In this document: positions 33,086 through 42,588 of the stretch, in pieces
Layout: every line of letters starts with the position of its first letter
Numbering within the stretch: the first letter of the stretch is position 1
NCBI GenBank assembly: GCA_003233175.1
Contig: QIKY01000082.1
Span: 1-42,686, forward strand
DNA: 42,686 bases
From: Planctomycetaceae bacterium
Lineage (GTDB): Bacteria > Planctomycetota > Planctomycetia > Pirellulales > Pirellulaceae
Reading direction: 5' to 3'
Made by a program: the position numbers and the translations under genes
The notes under the pieces: generated by a model
What the model saw: only the letters and a program-made list of their open reading frames with translations
What the model was told of the DNA's origin: nothing
Database searches by the model: none

Positions 33086-34402
33086 CAGCGGTTTCCCCCG
33101 ATCTCGCCGCGACGCCACAACTGCCCCAAGGAATATTTTTCCAGCCACGCCTTCAGTTCCTCGTTTTCCAGACGGCGCATCTGTGATGCCGAGTCTATTT
33201 TATCGCAGACGATCACATCAGCGGGATCGTCAGACATGCAATCGACCAATACTTCGGAATGGGTCGTGACGATCAACTGCGTTCTTTTCGAGGCTTCCTT
33301 GAGCAACTTGCCGACGCTCACCAACACATCGGGGTGCAGCCCCAGTTCCGGCTCCTCTATACAGATCAGCGGCGGCGGTTTGGGGTGGCACAGTATTGCC
33401 AGCAGGCACAGATACCGCAATGTTCCGTCCGACAACCGCGTGGCGGGGATGTTGAATTTCCCTTCTTGGAGAAAAACCTGAACCGTTCCGCCTTGGATAA
33501 TGACATCGAAGTCTTCCACTTCGGGATAAAGATTCTTGAGGTTTTCGAGAATCGCGTTCTTGGCGTCGAAATCTTGGCGTATGGTGTTCAGCACCAACCC
33601 CAAATTCGAGCAATCTTCTGCGAGAAAGTCGTTTCGCTGGTCTGCTCTTTGCGGTTGGCGCGTCGGCGAATTTCGGCCAAACGACCACTCGCGGAAAATA
33701 CGAATGCGACTGTATTCCTCGCCAAGGTAGGTGATTTCAGGATACTGGTCTGGGTCTTTGCGTTGGGCCAGAATCGATTTTTGCCGGTCAAAATCTTCTC
33801 GATAGAGCTTTCGAGGTTCGTCTTCCCCAGCAACGTTGAGTATTGGATTGCCTTCGGGCAGGGAGAAAAAGTGGATGTCGTTGGTCGTTGAGGCCACCAA
33901 GAGGACCTAAAGGAGAGTCTTCAAGATTTTGCTCGCTCACCATTTCACCCCCGATTTCAAACCGCTGCGACGATTCGGTAAACACAATTGCGTGGCGAAG
34001 CATCTTTTGGTCCGTCGTGCGCGGATTGTCGACCAATACTCCAATCGCCGCCGTTGGTTGTTCCCCCTCTCTCCAGTGGTAATCGCTGATTTCGCCGTCA
34101 TCGTCGATGATGCCCACTGTGTCTCCGAGGAGAGCGGCTTCAGATGGAGTCAACGCTTCGGCCAGAGGCGTGTTTCGTTTCTCTCCTTTCCAGAGCCAAT
34201 CGCTGATCCCGCCGCCATCGCGGATATTTTCCGCCATGTCGCCGGGTGCGGATTGAAGTAAAGACAACGCTTCAATCAGATTCGATTTTCCCGAACCGTT
34301 GGGCCCAATCAAGACATTCAGCGGCCGCAGCGGTAAATCAATTCCGTCCCCGTCAAACGACAGCAGGTTTTTCAGAGCGATGCGATGAATGAGTTGCGGC
34401 AC
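33082..34402 (-). pseudogene. AAA/ABC-type ATPase of OLD-like pair, broken by a +1 frameshift
   Basis: Two frames together make one ATPase. The first (34402 to 33788) starts MPQLIHRIALKNLLSF and has Walker A GPNGSGKSNLIEAL. The second (to 33082) has the signature-like PATRLSDGTLRYLCLLA, Walker B LICIEEPELGLHPDVL and the switch histidine in VTTHSE. The first frame should pass to the second between 33909, where the second has a TAG, and about 33890, where the family phrase resumes (NDIHFFSLPEGN). One extra base is enough. No long homopolymer lies there. Assembly error, recent inactivation and programmed frameshifting remain possible; every key motif is otherwise intact. Confidence 0.8.
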
Positions 34403-34550
34403 GGCGTCACCTGTTGGAGTTCAGCCTGGAGGCTGTTTTTTTCCATGTTAGAACATGAAACATGCTAAGCATTCGTTGGAAAATAAGTGACGGACGCCAC
34501 GGAAAAAACACCGCACGCGTCTGTTTGCGATTCAGTAGGAAATCGTTTAA

Positions 34551-34837
34551 CCACAGAGAGCACCGAGACCACAGAGTGTGATCGGCGGCGGTTGCTTTCA
34601 AGTCATGAAGTTTTGGCGCACTTTTCTCTGCGGCCCTCTGCGCGTCTCCGCGAACTCTGCGTTTCCTTTCCCTCGTTGATTCCAGAGAACCACGCCAGCC
34701 GAGAGATTTCGTTTTAACGCAGAGGCCGCAAAGACGCGCAGAGGCCGCAGAGTCGAACTGCGCAATAGCCTGTTCACAACTTGTATTCTTTCTCACTTCC
34801 CCACATTTTCTCGGTGATCTCTGTGTGCTCTGTGGCA
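34551..34837. repeat. Nested palindromic repeat region
   Basis: Outer arms ACCACAGAGAGCACCGAGAC (34551-34570) and its degenerate complement (34811-34837) enclose inner arms 34627-34664 (CTCTGCGGCCCTCTGCGCGT) and 34716-34752 (inverse). The region lies in the 450-bp spacer between ilvB and the ATPase gene. No gene is supported inside; frames there do not continue any protein. Confidence 0.7.
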
Positions 34838-34855
34838 AAACGTTTTTGAAAACCA

Positions 34856-36622
34856 TCACTCCAGAATCATGTCGTCGGCGGTGTGATTCGTGGGAATCAT
34901 GGGGAGTACATGTTCCTGGTAGGGCACTTCCACATCGAGCACGTAGGGGCCGTCGAAATCGATCATTTTTTGCAGCGCCGCGGTGAGATCGGCCTTTTTG
35001 GAAACAGAAGCCGCGCCGCAGCCATAACCCTTGGCAATCGCCACGAAATCGGGGTAGCGCTCCTTGGCGAAGCGGCCGGCGCCCTTGCCCTTCGCTTCGG
35101 CATGATGGATCGGCCCCAAATACGTATGCGCCCGATTGCCTTTCATGAAGCGGTCTTCCCACTGCACCACCATGCCCAAGTGCTGGTTGTTCAGCAGCAG
35201 CACCTTGACGGGAATGTTCTCGCAATGGCAGGTGGCGAGTTCCTGAATGTTCATTTGGAAACTGCCGTCGCCGTCGATATCAATAACCAGCGCATCGGGC
35301 GAGGCGATTTGCGCGCCCATCGCCGCCGGTAGGCCAAAGCCCATGGTGCCGAGTCCTGAACTGGAGAGCCAGGATCGCGGCTGGTGGTGCTTGTAGAACT
35401 GCGCGCCCCACATTTGATGTTGCCCCACGCCAACGGCCACAATCGTTTTTCGTTTTTGGGTGAGCCGCGAAAGTTCGGCAATGGCATGTTGCTGCAAAAT
35501 GCCATCGAACGTTTTGTCGTATTGCAACGGCTGCTGCTGCTTGCGTTTTTGACACAAACCGACCCACTCGGAAATGTCGTCCGGCGGTTCGGCCACGCGG
35601 TTCAATTCGCGCAGCGCGTATTTGGCGTCGCTGAGAACTGGAATGTGGGCAACTTTGTTTTTGTTCAATTCCGAAGCGTCGATATCGATGTGAATGATTT
35701 TGGCGTGCTTGGCGAATTCGGCGAGTTTGCCGGTCACGCGGTCGTCGAAACGAACGCCAATGGCGAGCAGCAAATCACAATCTCGGACGGCCCAATTCGC
35801 GTAGGCGGCGCCGTGCATGCCGAGCATGTCGAGCGAGAGCGGGTCGTCGCTGGGTAGGGCGCCCAAACCCATGAGCGTCATCGTGACGGGTATTCCCGTT
35901 TTGGCGGTGAACCGGCGGAGTTCGTCCGAGGCGTCTGATAAAACCACGCCGCCGCCGCAATAGATCAGCGGACGCTTGGCGAGTTTGATGGCGGCGGCCA
36001 CTTGGCGAATTTGCTCCGGCGGGGCTTGCCGATCTTCCAGCCGATAGCCGGGCAAATCCATGGGCGCATTCCAATCGATGGCCGTCGATTCGAGCTGAAT
36101 ATTCTTGGGCATGTCGATCAGCACCGGGCCGGGGCGGCCGGTCGTGGCGACATGAAACGCCTCGCGCACAATGCGCGGAATGTCCTTGATATCGGTCACC
36201 AGATAATGGTGCTTGGTGATCGAACGACAGATCTCGACGATGGGCACTTCCTGGAAGGCGTCGGAGCCGATCACCGGCGTGGGAACCTGGCCCGTGATCG
36301 CCACGAGCGGAATGCTATCGAGCTTGGCGTCGGCAATACAGGTGACTAAATTCGTGGCGCCGGGGCCGCTGGTGGCCATGCAAACGCCGGGCCGCCCCGA
36401 TACGCGGGCGTATCCTTGTGCGGCAAAGCCGCCGCCTTGCTCATGGCGCGGCAAAATAGTGCGGATCTGATCGCCAAAGCGGGTCAATGCTTGGTGCAGC
36501 GGCATGCTGGCGCCGCCAGGATAGGCGAAAATGACATCCACGCCTTGTTCAACCAACGACTTGACGAGAATGTCGGCGCCCGACAAGATTTCCTCGCCAG
36601 TGGCCTTCGCGGGGGCAGCCAC
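34856..36622 (-). CDS. ilvB: Acetolactate synthase large subunit
   Basis: 588 residues from a GTG start with GGAG 9 nt upstream. It joins two pyruvates (or pyruvate and 2-oxobutyrate) in branched-chain amino acid synthesis, using thiamine diphosphate, Mg2+ and FAD. Visible: catalytic Glu61 in [16 protein letters not shown], the FAD-linked middle domain ([19 protein letters not shown]), and the ThDP motif DGDGSFQMN ... NNQ (450-480). About 19 residues are inserted at 503-521 ([13 protein letters not shown]), so the C-terminal ThDP domain is longer than in E. coli. The regulatory subunit gene ilvN and ilvC are not adjacent. Confidence 0.95.
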   Translation of the reverse strand: MAAPAKATGEEILSGADILVKSLVEQGVDVIFAYPGGASMPLHQALTRFGDQIRTILPRHEQGGGFAAQGYARVSGRPGVCMATSGPGATNLVTCIADAKLDSIPLVAITGQVPTPVIGSDAFQEVPIVEICRSITKHHYLVTDIKDIPRIVREAFHVATTGRPGPVLIDMPKNIQLESTAIDWNAPMDLPGYRLEDRQAPPEQIRQVAAAIKLAKRPLIYCGGGVVLSDASDELRRFTAKTGIPVTMTLMGLGALPSDDPLSLDMLGMHGAAYANWAVRDCDLLLAIGVRFDDRVTGKLAEFAKHAKIIHIDIDASELNKNKVAHIPVLSDAKYALRELNRVAEPPDDISEWVGLCQKRKQQQPLQYDKTFDGILQQHAIAELSRLTQKRKTIVAVGVGQHQMWGAQFYKHHQPRSWLSSSGLGTMGFGLPAAMGAQIASPDALVIDIDGDGSFQMNIQELATCHCENIPVKVLLLNNQHLGMVVQWEDRFMKGNRAHTYLGPIHHAEAKGKGAGRFAKERYPDFVAIAKGYGCGAASVSKKADLTAALQKMIDFDGPYVLDVEVPYQEHVLPMIPTNHTADDMILE

Positions 36623-36770
36623 GGTATACTCTCCTCTTTGCGTAACAAGTTCCAGCGACTAACTTTACAACTATTAAACGGGTCTACAACTATAGGTGTG
36701 TGGACACGAACTTTCAACCATGGGTTCACATTTGGATTGTGCGGAACGATTAAAATCCGGATTAGTTCGG

Positions 36771-36802
36771 AGAAGCCCGGCTTTTTGAAAAAGCCGGGCT
36801 TC
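36771..36802. repeat. Perfect hairpin D3 of the AAGCCCGGC family
   Basis: AGAAGCCCGGCTTTTT and its perfect complement around one G. It lies between the divergent ilvB and fluC genes, so it ends no visible gene on either strand. It is followed by two direct copies of GGGCTTCTGAACCGG (36796-36810, 36827-36841). Confidence 0.65.
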
Positions 36803-36899
36803 TGAACCGGTTATTCTGAGAAACTGGGGCTTCTGAACCGGGATGTCGTTTTAACACGCTTCGGTGGTTTCGCCGAATGGGTCCACTTGAGGGAAACTG

Positions 36900-37280
36900 A
36901 TGAAGGCTGTTCTATTGATCGGACTGGGCGGCGCGCTCGGCGCGATGTGCCGATATGGAATCTCGGCTTCGGCGCAACGCCTGTATGGGCTGGAGTTTCC
37001 GTTGGGAACCCTGCTGGTGAATACGGCGGGTTGTTTGGCGATAGGCGTGATTGCCGGCGGCGCCATGGCCTCGACGCCGCCCATAATTCGAGGGGCGATC
37101 ATGGTCGGATTTCTCGGCGGATTGACCACTTTTTCCACGTTCGGCCTGGATACGATCTCGTATTTCGACAGCGGAAAACCGGGCTGGGCGATGTTGAATA
37201 TCGCGGCGAATGTGGTGCTCAGCCTGCTGGCCGTCGGCGTGGCTTTGTTAATCACCCGGCATTTTTGCCCGCCGGAATGA
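36900..37280 (+). CDS. crcB: Fluoride channel FluC/CrcB
   Basis: 126 residues with four hydrophobic helices, the usual length. FluC dimers export fluoride passively across the inner membrane. Family marks: GGALGAMCRYG near the N terminus, FPLGTLLVNTAGC with the conserved Asn, and GFLGGLTTFSTFGLDT with the Phe-box and central Na+-site threonines. A GAGG site lies 7 nt before the ATG. I looked for a fluoride riboswitch in the preceding 60 nt and did not find a convincing one; a TTCGG/CCGAA hairpin lies at about 36860-36878. Confidence 0.93.
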   Translation: MKAVLLIGLGGALGAMCRYGISASAQRLYGLEFPLGTLLVNTAGCLAIGVIAGGAMASTPPIIRGAIMVGFLGGLTTFSTFGLDTISYFDSGKPGWAMLNIAANVVLSLLAVGVALLITRHFCPPE

Positions 37281-37297
37281 TTTTCTTTGCCGGTAAC

Positions 37298-39424
37298 TTA
37301 CTCTTCCACGACCAAGCCCCGACTGGTGACCTTGGTCACCCCGAAGCCTAAACGCTTGGCTGGGTCGGAGATGCGTTCGGGAATGTCGATTTTTTCAAAT
37401 AACTCAGGATTGGGGCGTTGGTTTTTATCGACGATCGACTGAACCGTTTCGCCTTTGCGCACTTCTACAAAGAACGGCGCGCCGCTGCCGCCCGCCGTCG
37501 CCCAGGCGAGCTGTTTGCCCACGCGCAGTTGTAGCCACGAAATGTACGGCGTGACCGAGGCGCTTTGTTCCGTGCCATCGGTCATCCGATACGTCACCGT
37601 CTGTTGCTTGCCGCGTTTCATTTCCGCCACCAGCGTGACGGCGGCGTCCGGGCTGACGGTCCAGCCGTTGGCTTCAATTTCCTTGCGCAAGGCTTTTTCC
37701 ACGCGCGACGCATACTGGCCGGCTTTTATTTCGAGCCGCACGCTGGAGCCGCGTTTGAGAATCATGAGGGAGTCCAGGTCCAGCGAGGCCGTTGCTTCGT
37801 CGACCTTGGGGCCGGGAAGTTGCACCGCGCCAACGGCCAGCCCCCGATCAGAGCCGGATCGGACCGAAGCAGCATAGACCAGATGGCTGTTGCTGATTTC
37901 GCGGAGCCGCCGCCCGCCAAGGTGGTCGTCGATGGCGGAAAAATCGAATTGATAATTCCAGATCGCGACGCGGTGTTTCAGGCTGAATAGCACCTGTCCG
38001 CGAGGCCCCGAATCGGCCATGATGCGTTGGTCGCCCACCCAGGCGATGGTTGTGCCGAATGGCGTGCCGATCGCTTCGGCTTGGTATTGCAGCGGTTCGG
38101 CTTGTGCATCGGTCAAATCCCAGACGGTGAGCGCGCTGCGGCTGAGTACGGCCAACCGGCGGCCATCATCGGTGACCGCCACCGCCGCGGCGCCGTCTTT
38201 GGCCGGCAGCGTACAGGCCAGACGCCCCGTGGCGGCTTCCAGGATTCGGACTCTTTTATCTTCGGGGAGGAAGAGATACCGGCGGCCTCCGCTGAGCGTG
38301 GACGCGCGCGAGAAGAACGCTTCCTGCTTAACGCGATAGCGCATCGCCTTGGCCTCAACATCCCAGGCGACGATTTCATTTTCCGACCAGCGATGCAGCA
38401 CGATATTGCCATTGACCAGCCGCGCCCACGGTTCGTTCGGCGCGCGTTCCCCAGAGGCGCTCTCCCAGCGAACGATTGGCACGACTTCCTTCTTGCTTGG
38501 CAACGACTCCCACAGCGTGAGCATCGGCTGTTTGCTAAAGACGTCTTCCTTGCTCACCGCATACGTCAACAACCGATGGCTTCGTTGGTGGTAGTCCAGC
38601 ACGATTTCGCCGGCGGGCAGCAACTGCGTCGCCTCAATTTTTTTCTTCGACAGCGAAGCCCAGAGCAATTGCGTGGGTAACTTTTTGGTCGGTCCGTGGT
38701 TTTCAACCGCGACGAGCAACCAAGAGTCGGCGCCTCCCAGCGGGATGACGGCGCCCATCCGATCGTGGGCGTGGCGCATTCCAAAAGCGACGCCGCCCTC
38801 TTCAAGTTTGAAGAAACTGGGCAGCGGGTCGGGCGCGAGCGCCGTGCGATTAGCGCCGCCGGCGGCGAATGCGTCGGAAAAAACACCCTCGGTCACTTGG
38901 AACTTTTCCGTGGGAGGCGGCTCGGGCGCCGATGCCGCCGCCGGCCCAAACTCTTTTTCCTTGCGTTTGATAAAGGCCTGGTCCGATGTGCTCAGCCGAG
39001 CGATCGGCACCTGGATTTCCGACATGTCTTCCTTGCGCAACGTGACGGTTTTGGAATTGATGGCCAGCAGCGCGGCGAGAATCTTGAAACTTCCCGATTC
39101 ATCGGACCACGTTCGCCCTGGCGCCAGGGCGTTCGCTTCGTAAAGAAACCGCACTTCCCTCCGCTTGAAAGCTTGCTGTTTTGCTCTTCCCGCAAATTGA
39201 AATTCGGCCAACACATCGCCGCGCGCGTTTGTATCGACGACCTGGCCGTCCCACCATTTGTTGAGGAAACGGACCTGAACGTCGTCTCCCTTATTAAGCT
39301 TTCGTTTCGATTGTGCCGATGCCTCGGACGCCGCCGCTGTCAATAAGACCGCCGCCGCCAGCAGCGTCAAAACAGCGCTGGATATCATCTGACGGCGTGC
39401 TGGTTTGGCATTCGCTTCGGTCAT
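37298..39424 (-). CDS. Secreted SHD1-domain protein with propeller-like region
   Basis: 708 residues. The signal peptide (SAVLTLLAAAVLLTAA, cleavage after ASA near 38) precedes a Tudor/SH3-like stretch (GDDVQVRFLNKWWDGQVV, 46-94) and an SHD1-like domain (RTWSDESGSFKILAALL ... VPIARLSTSDQAFIKRKE, 104-155), a pairing common in planctomycete secreted proteins. Residues 180-520 have repeated beta-rich segments such as RVRILEAATGRLACTLP and RRLAVLSRSALTVWDL, typical of WD40-like blades. The C-terminal 180 residues hold further beta structure (DAAVTLVAEMKRGKQQTVTY). Role unknown, possibly matrix or protein binding; no catalytic motif is seen. It converges with crcB, with 17 bp between the stops. 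Confidence 0.8.
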   Translation of the reverse strand: MTEANAKPARRQMISSAVLTLLAAAVLLTAAASEASAQSKRKLNKGDDVQVRFLNKWWDGQVVDTNARGDVLAEFQFAGRAKQQAFKRREVRFLYEANALAPGRTWSDESGSFKILAALLAINSKTVTLRKEDMSEIQVPIARLSTSDQAFIKRKEKEFGPAAASAPEPPPTEKFQVTEGVFSDAFAAGGANRTALAPDPLPSFFKLEEGGVAFGMRHAHDRMGAVIPLGGADSWLLVAVENHGPTKKLPTQLLWASLSKKKIEATQLLPAGEIVLDYHQRSHRLLTYAVSKEDVFSKQPMLTLWESLPSKKEVVPIVRWESASGERAPNEPWARLVNGNIVLHRWSENEIVAWDVEAKAMRYRVKQEAFFSRASTLSGGRRYLFLPEDKRVRILEAATGRLACTLPAKDGAAAVAVTDDGRRLAVLSRSALTVWDLTDAQAEPLQYQAEAIGTPFGTTIAWVGDQRIMADSGPRGQVLFSLKHRVAIWNYQFDFSAIDDHLGGRRLREISNSHLVYAASVRSGSDRGLAVGAVQLPGPKVDEATASLDLDSLMILKRGSSVRLEIKAGQYASRVEKALRKEIEANGWTVSPDAAVTLVAEMKRGKQQTVTYRMTDGTEQSASVTPYISWLQLRVGKQLAWATAGGSGAPFFVEVRKGETVQSIVDKNQRPNPELFEKIDIPERISDPAKRLGFGVTKVTSRGLVVEE

Positions 39425-39460
39425 CGGCTGGCCCTTCGCCTTTTGGTCTGGCGGTCGTGT

Positions 39461-39585
39461 TATACCGCTCTCGGTTGAAAATGTCGCATTTTTCGTTTAA
39501 CGGCAAGCCGAAAGCGGCTGTGTTTTTCCGTCTTGCCGGAACGCATTGGCGGCAAACGCAGTCGCCTTCGGCTTGCCGTTAAACG
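39461..39585 (-). repeat. Palindromic repeat B2 (TTAACGGCAAGCCG family)
   Basis: Arms 39494-39525 and 39554-39585 pair over about 32 bp with three mismatches. The left flank TATACCGCTCTCGGTTGAAA corresponds, inverted, to the right flank of copy B1 at 13740. It lies just upstream of the SHD1 gene start. Confidence 0.8.
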
Positions 39586-39698
39586 AGCCATTGCTATCCG
39601 CTTGAAGTACACTTGTACGGCATCACCCATCGCTGACCTAAATATTAAATGGTCGGCCGGGCCGCCGCAACGCTTTGGCCGTTTCATTATTCCAAAAT

Positions 39699-39732
39699 AA
39701 AAGCCCGGCATTTTCAAAATGCCGGGCTTTTT
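39699..39732 (-). terminator. Rho-independent terminator of the thioredoxin-YHS gene (hairpin D4)
   Basis: On the minus strand AAAAGCCCGGCATTTT pairs with AAAATGCCGGGCTTTT around one base, followed by ATTTT. It begins about 46 bp after the stop at 39778. Confidence 0.75.
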
Positions 39733-39777
39733 GGCTGGGGCTTGTCACCCAATCGGGTAACGTTTTCTTTGCGGCGG

Positions 39778-41445
39778 CTATCGGTATTGGCCGCCTGCTT
39801 CGGCCTGACGACGCGCCTGCTCCACGCGGTTGACATAGGCTGTCGGCTGCCGCCAGAAGCGCTCCAAAGCACCTTCGTCGGCAAACAGGAAGATTTGGCT
39901 CTTGTAGAACACGCCGTGATTGCGAACGCCTTCGACCAACTGCCCCGTTTCGGTGAAGCGAACGGCGTCGTATCCCGAGAGCGCGGGGCTGTAGACGTCG
40001 GGTTGGGCGAGAAAGCGTTTCTGTTCTTCAGCACCGGTGAAAAGATACGTGCGGCCCTGATGAATAGCGCCCCATTTCGGATCGCCTTTCGCCCACTTCT
40101 GTTTTTCCGACAACGTGACCGGGCAGAAACCGTCCATGGCAATCGGAGGATGCTGCGGGGCCGCTGCCGGCGGCTGTACTTGAGGCTGCGATGGCTGGGC
40201 TTGAGGCGGCGCCGGCTGGGCTTGAGGCTGCGCTGACAGCTGTTGCTGTGGCGGCGACTGGACTTGTGGCGGCGACTGCGGAGGAGCGGGGCCGACAAAC
40301 TGGTTTTGAACAGGTTGCGAGGGCGCGGGTGTGTTGTAGGCCGGGTTTGAAAAGTTGTTTGGCGATGGGCCGTATTCAGCGGGTTGGCCGTATCCAGCAG
40401 GTTGGTAGTTGCCAGGTTGCTGCGCCCCGCCGTTCAGTCCGGCCGGTGCATTGGCTTGGCCATAACGCGATGCATTTTGACCGTAGTTCCCGGCGATGGG
40501 CGGGTTGGGAGCGCTCGACTGCCCGTATCGGGATTCAGGCGCTCCGTACGCGGGGTTTTGCAGACCACGGGGAGCCGGACCAGCAGCCGGATTACTCACC
40601 ATGCTGGGCTGATTCGCAATGCTCCCGTTGCTGTAGCGGCTGGCGTTCGCCGGCTGAGCCGCCGACGGAATGGCGCCGTAACGCGAAATCGGGCCTTGGG
40701 GCTGCTGCGGATTATTCAAGGGCGAAGTCGGTATTCCGTTGGCGTCAGTGGCATAGGGGTTCGGTTGCGGGCCGGTCGGCGCGGTTGCCGGCGCTGCGCC
40801 GTAGCGAGAACCTTGCGCCGCTGGAATGGAAGCCGGCTGATTGCCAGCCGGTGCGTAGCGGCTTTGTGAGCTTGGCGGGCCGCTGGCGTTGGCCTGAGGG
40901 CCAAGAGGGCCAAAGTTCGAGCCGCCGGAAGAGGCTCGTTGCTCGTATCCTGTTGGCGTCACCTGGCTGTTTTGCGCTGCGGAACTCCGCCCGCCGTCAC
41001 GCACCGCCACGCCTGGAACTAAGGCTCGGCTCCGCGATGAGTCGGCAATCTGATTTACCAGCGAAATGTATTTGTTAGGATCTTGCGGCGATACGCTGCT
41101 GGAGAGTTTGTGGCCAGCCGGAGTGATGATCACATCGGTCGGCCAGCGGTCGACTCCGTAACGGCGAGCGATGTCGGTTCTTCGCTGGCCATGCACCTTG
41201 ACCGGGATATAATTTTTGGAAATGGCCCGAGCGACATCGGGACGCGGGAACACGTTTTGTTCCAAACGTTGGCAAGGCGGGCAATCGTCGGCGTAAAAAT
41301 GGATGAGAACCAACCGATTTTCGCGTGAGGCGATTTCTTGAGCGGTTTGGAGGTCACGCACCCAGGGGATCAAGTCTTCCGCCTGCAGAGGGGCCGCCAG
41401 GAGTGCCATCCAGGCCGTCAGGGCAATCATTCTGATCGCTCGCAT
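39778..41445 (-). CDS. Secreted thioredoxin-like protein with Pro/Gln-rich linker and YHS-like domain
   Basis: 555 residues. A signal peptide (MIALTAWMALLAAPLQA, cleavage near 22) is followed by a thioredoxin-fold domain (about 25-130) with VLIHFYADDCPPCQRLE (redox pair Cys55/Cys58) and the cis-Pro region YGVDRWPTDVII (Pro102). Residues 150-435 are low complexity, rich in Pro, Gln, Asn, Ala and Gly, with repeated ASRYG/ESRYG. The last 120 residues carry two YHS-like units: DGFCPVTLSEKQKWAKGD...YLFTG and YDAVRFTETGQLVEGVRN...FLFAD. YHS domains often bind metals; a thiol-redox and metal-handling role in the periplasm is possible. Divergent from the gene-free stretch beyond 41445. Confidence 0.82.
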   Translation of the reverse strand: MRAIRMIALTAWMALLAAPLQAEDLIPWVRDLQTAQEIASRENRLVLIHFYADDCPPCQRLEQNVFPRPDVARAISKNYIPVKVHGQRRTDIARRYGVDRWPTDVIITPAGHKLSSSVSPQDPNKYISLVNQIADSSRSRALVPGVAVRDGGRSSAAQNSQVTPTGYEQRASSGGSNFGPLGPQANASGPPSSQSRYAPAGNQPASIPAAQGSRYGAAPATAPTGPQPNPYATDANGIPTSPLNNPQQPQGPISRYGAIPSAAQPANASRYSNGSIANQPSMVSNPAAGPAPRGLQNPAYGAPESRYGQSSAPNPPIAGNYGQNASRYGQANAPAGLNGGAQQPGNYQPAGYGQPAEYGPSPNNFSNPAYNTPAPSQPVQNQFVGPAPPQSPPQVQSPPQQQLSAQPQAQPAPPQAQPSQPQVQPPAAAPQHPPIAMDGFCPVTLSEKQKWAKGDPKWGAIHQGRTYLFTGAEEQKRFLAQPDVYSPALSGYDAVRFTETGQLVEGVRNHGVFYKSQIFLFADEGALERFWRQPTAYVNRVEQARRQAEAGGQYR

Positions 41446-41690
41446 GCGTCTCTCGCTTCGGATTTAAGGGCTCGAAATGATATTCTGGCGTGCGTTGCAC
41501 CCAGCGCGTGTCCAGAAGGCTTTGTCATTCCCCTATCGGCCTGTGCGAGTAACGAAGTTTGGTAAAAATTACCGAATGCAGCGATTTTACCAAAACGCGC
41601 GAAGATTCCGGCAGGACGGCGGCTTCCGCCCGCGCCCTGGTTTTTAGGTATAAAGGTGAAGTGGCGGGCGCTTTGGTGAACGAAGCAAAT

Positions 41691-41718
41691 TTGGCTTTTC
41701 GCCGGAAAGTTGTATAAT
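41691..41718 (+). promoter_or_regulatory. Sigma70-like promoter with no gene close downstream
   Basis: TTGGCT (41691-41696) and a perfect TATAAT (41713-41718) are separated by 16 nt. The next supported gene on this strand starts 870 nt further on. Confidence 0.5.
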
Positions 41719-42435
41719 TCGGTGAAGAACGCTATGCCGGCGGCATGCAATGAAAGACCGGGGAGTACGAAAAACCAGGCCGTGCCGGTAAAACAGGAGG
41801 TTTCTGATCGCCAGGATTCGGCCGATTTCTCCGGCGTGGAATAGTTGTTTGCGGTCTCAGCTTGACATCGCCGATGTTTTTGGTAAGAATCCGGTCGTTA
41901 AGAAGTTCTGGATGAACGGAAGCGTGGCTTATGCCAGCACCCAGTGAAGACTGGGAGTTTGAAGCGACGCGGGCGTGTTGCGCCAACGAGTGTTTTGAAG
42001 CCTTGATTGTTCTTTCGCAGAGCAAATTCTCAGTGCAGGCGGCAAGCTCTCAATCTGGTGTCAGGCTCTCAACCTGTTGGCAGGCGCGTCTGATTGGCAG
42101 ACGCATCTGAAACTTTGCCCGTTTTATGATTAGGCGGGCGTGGTCTTTTTCATGGGCGCCTCCATCTGGCGGCTGCTTTTGAATCGTGAATAGGGTTTGT
42201 TTCGCCCTCCTGGAAATCTTGTAGTCTTTGACAAGATTGACTGCGAACCTAAGACCCTGATGTAACAACATCCTCTGGTGGAAAATCACTGAATAGGCGA
42301 TGGGTTCTTGGTCTTTCCGAGGATCGATTTCTCACGGTTTCATGCGGAAACGTTAGTCGCCGACTATTGATGTTTAAATGCGCGTTATCTAGGGCTCTTT
42401 GCCTTTTCATATGCGCTGTCAGAACTGGCTTGGGA

Positions 42436-42503
42436 GCGTTCGAGGAATAATTGTCTTATCGTCGCCTTTCGCAGCGAAAGGCGACACTCCTTTTTGAACG
42501 CTC
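42436..42503 (+). repeat. Dispersed repeat E2 with 12-bp hairpin
   Basis: GCGTTCGAGGAATAATTGTC followed by a perfect hairpin GTCGCCTTTCGC-A-GCGAAAGGCGAC (42461-42485) and a closing GAACGCTCG. It is the same family as 23181-23260. It lies 85 bp before the last gene and could also act in its leader RNA. Confidence 0.7.
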
Positions 42504-42588
42504 GTTGGCGGATTTGGCTCGAAAATTTTGCTCGACTGCGGCCTCACAAATCCCCGGTCGAGCCCTTGTTGTTTTTTTTAGGTGATAT

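Larger units (their letters stand above)
41446..42588. other. Long gene-poor stretch
   Basis: 1.1 kb without a supported coding gene. It carries a strong promoter-like site at 41691-41718, an AGGAGG followed by no usual start at 41796-41801, a hairpin GCGTCTGATTGGCAGACGC at 42086-42104 and a repeat at 42436-42503. Minus-strand frames here have no ribosome site or recognisable product. It may hold an RNA gene or the long leader of the gene at 42589. Confidence 0.45.

Noticed and set aside
36840-36899. Fluoride riboswitch before crcB
   Set aside because: There is a small TTCGG/CCGAA hairpin, but I cannot find the conserved pseudoknot elements of the crcB RNA motif.
41732-42289. Minus-strand short frames beyond the thioredoxin-YHS gene
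   Set aside because: They lack ribosome sites, show no domain, and partly run against a better plus-strand promoter.
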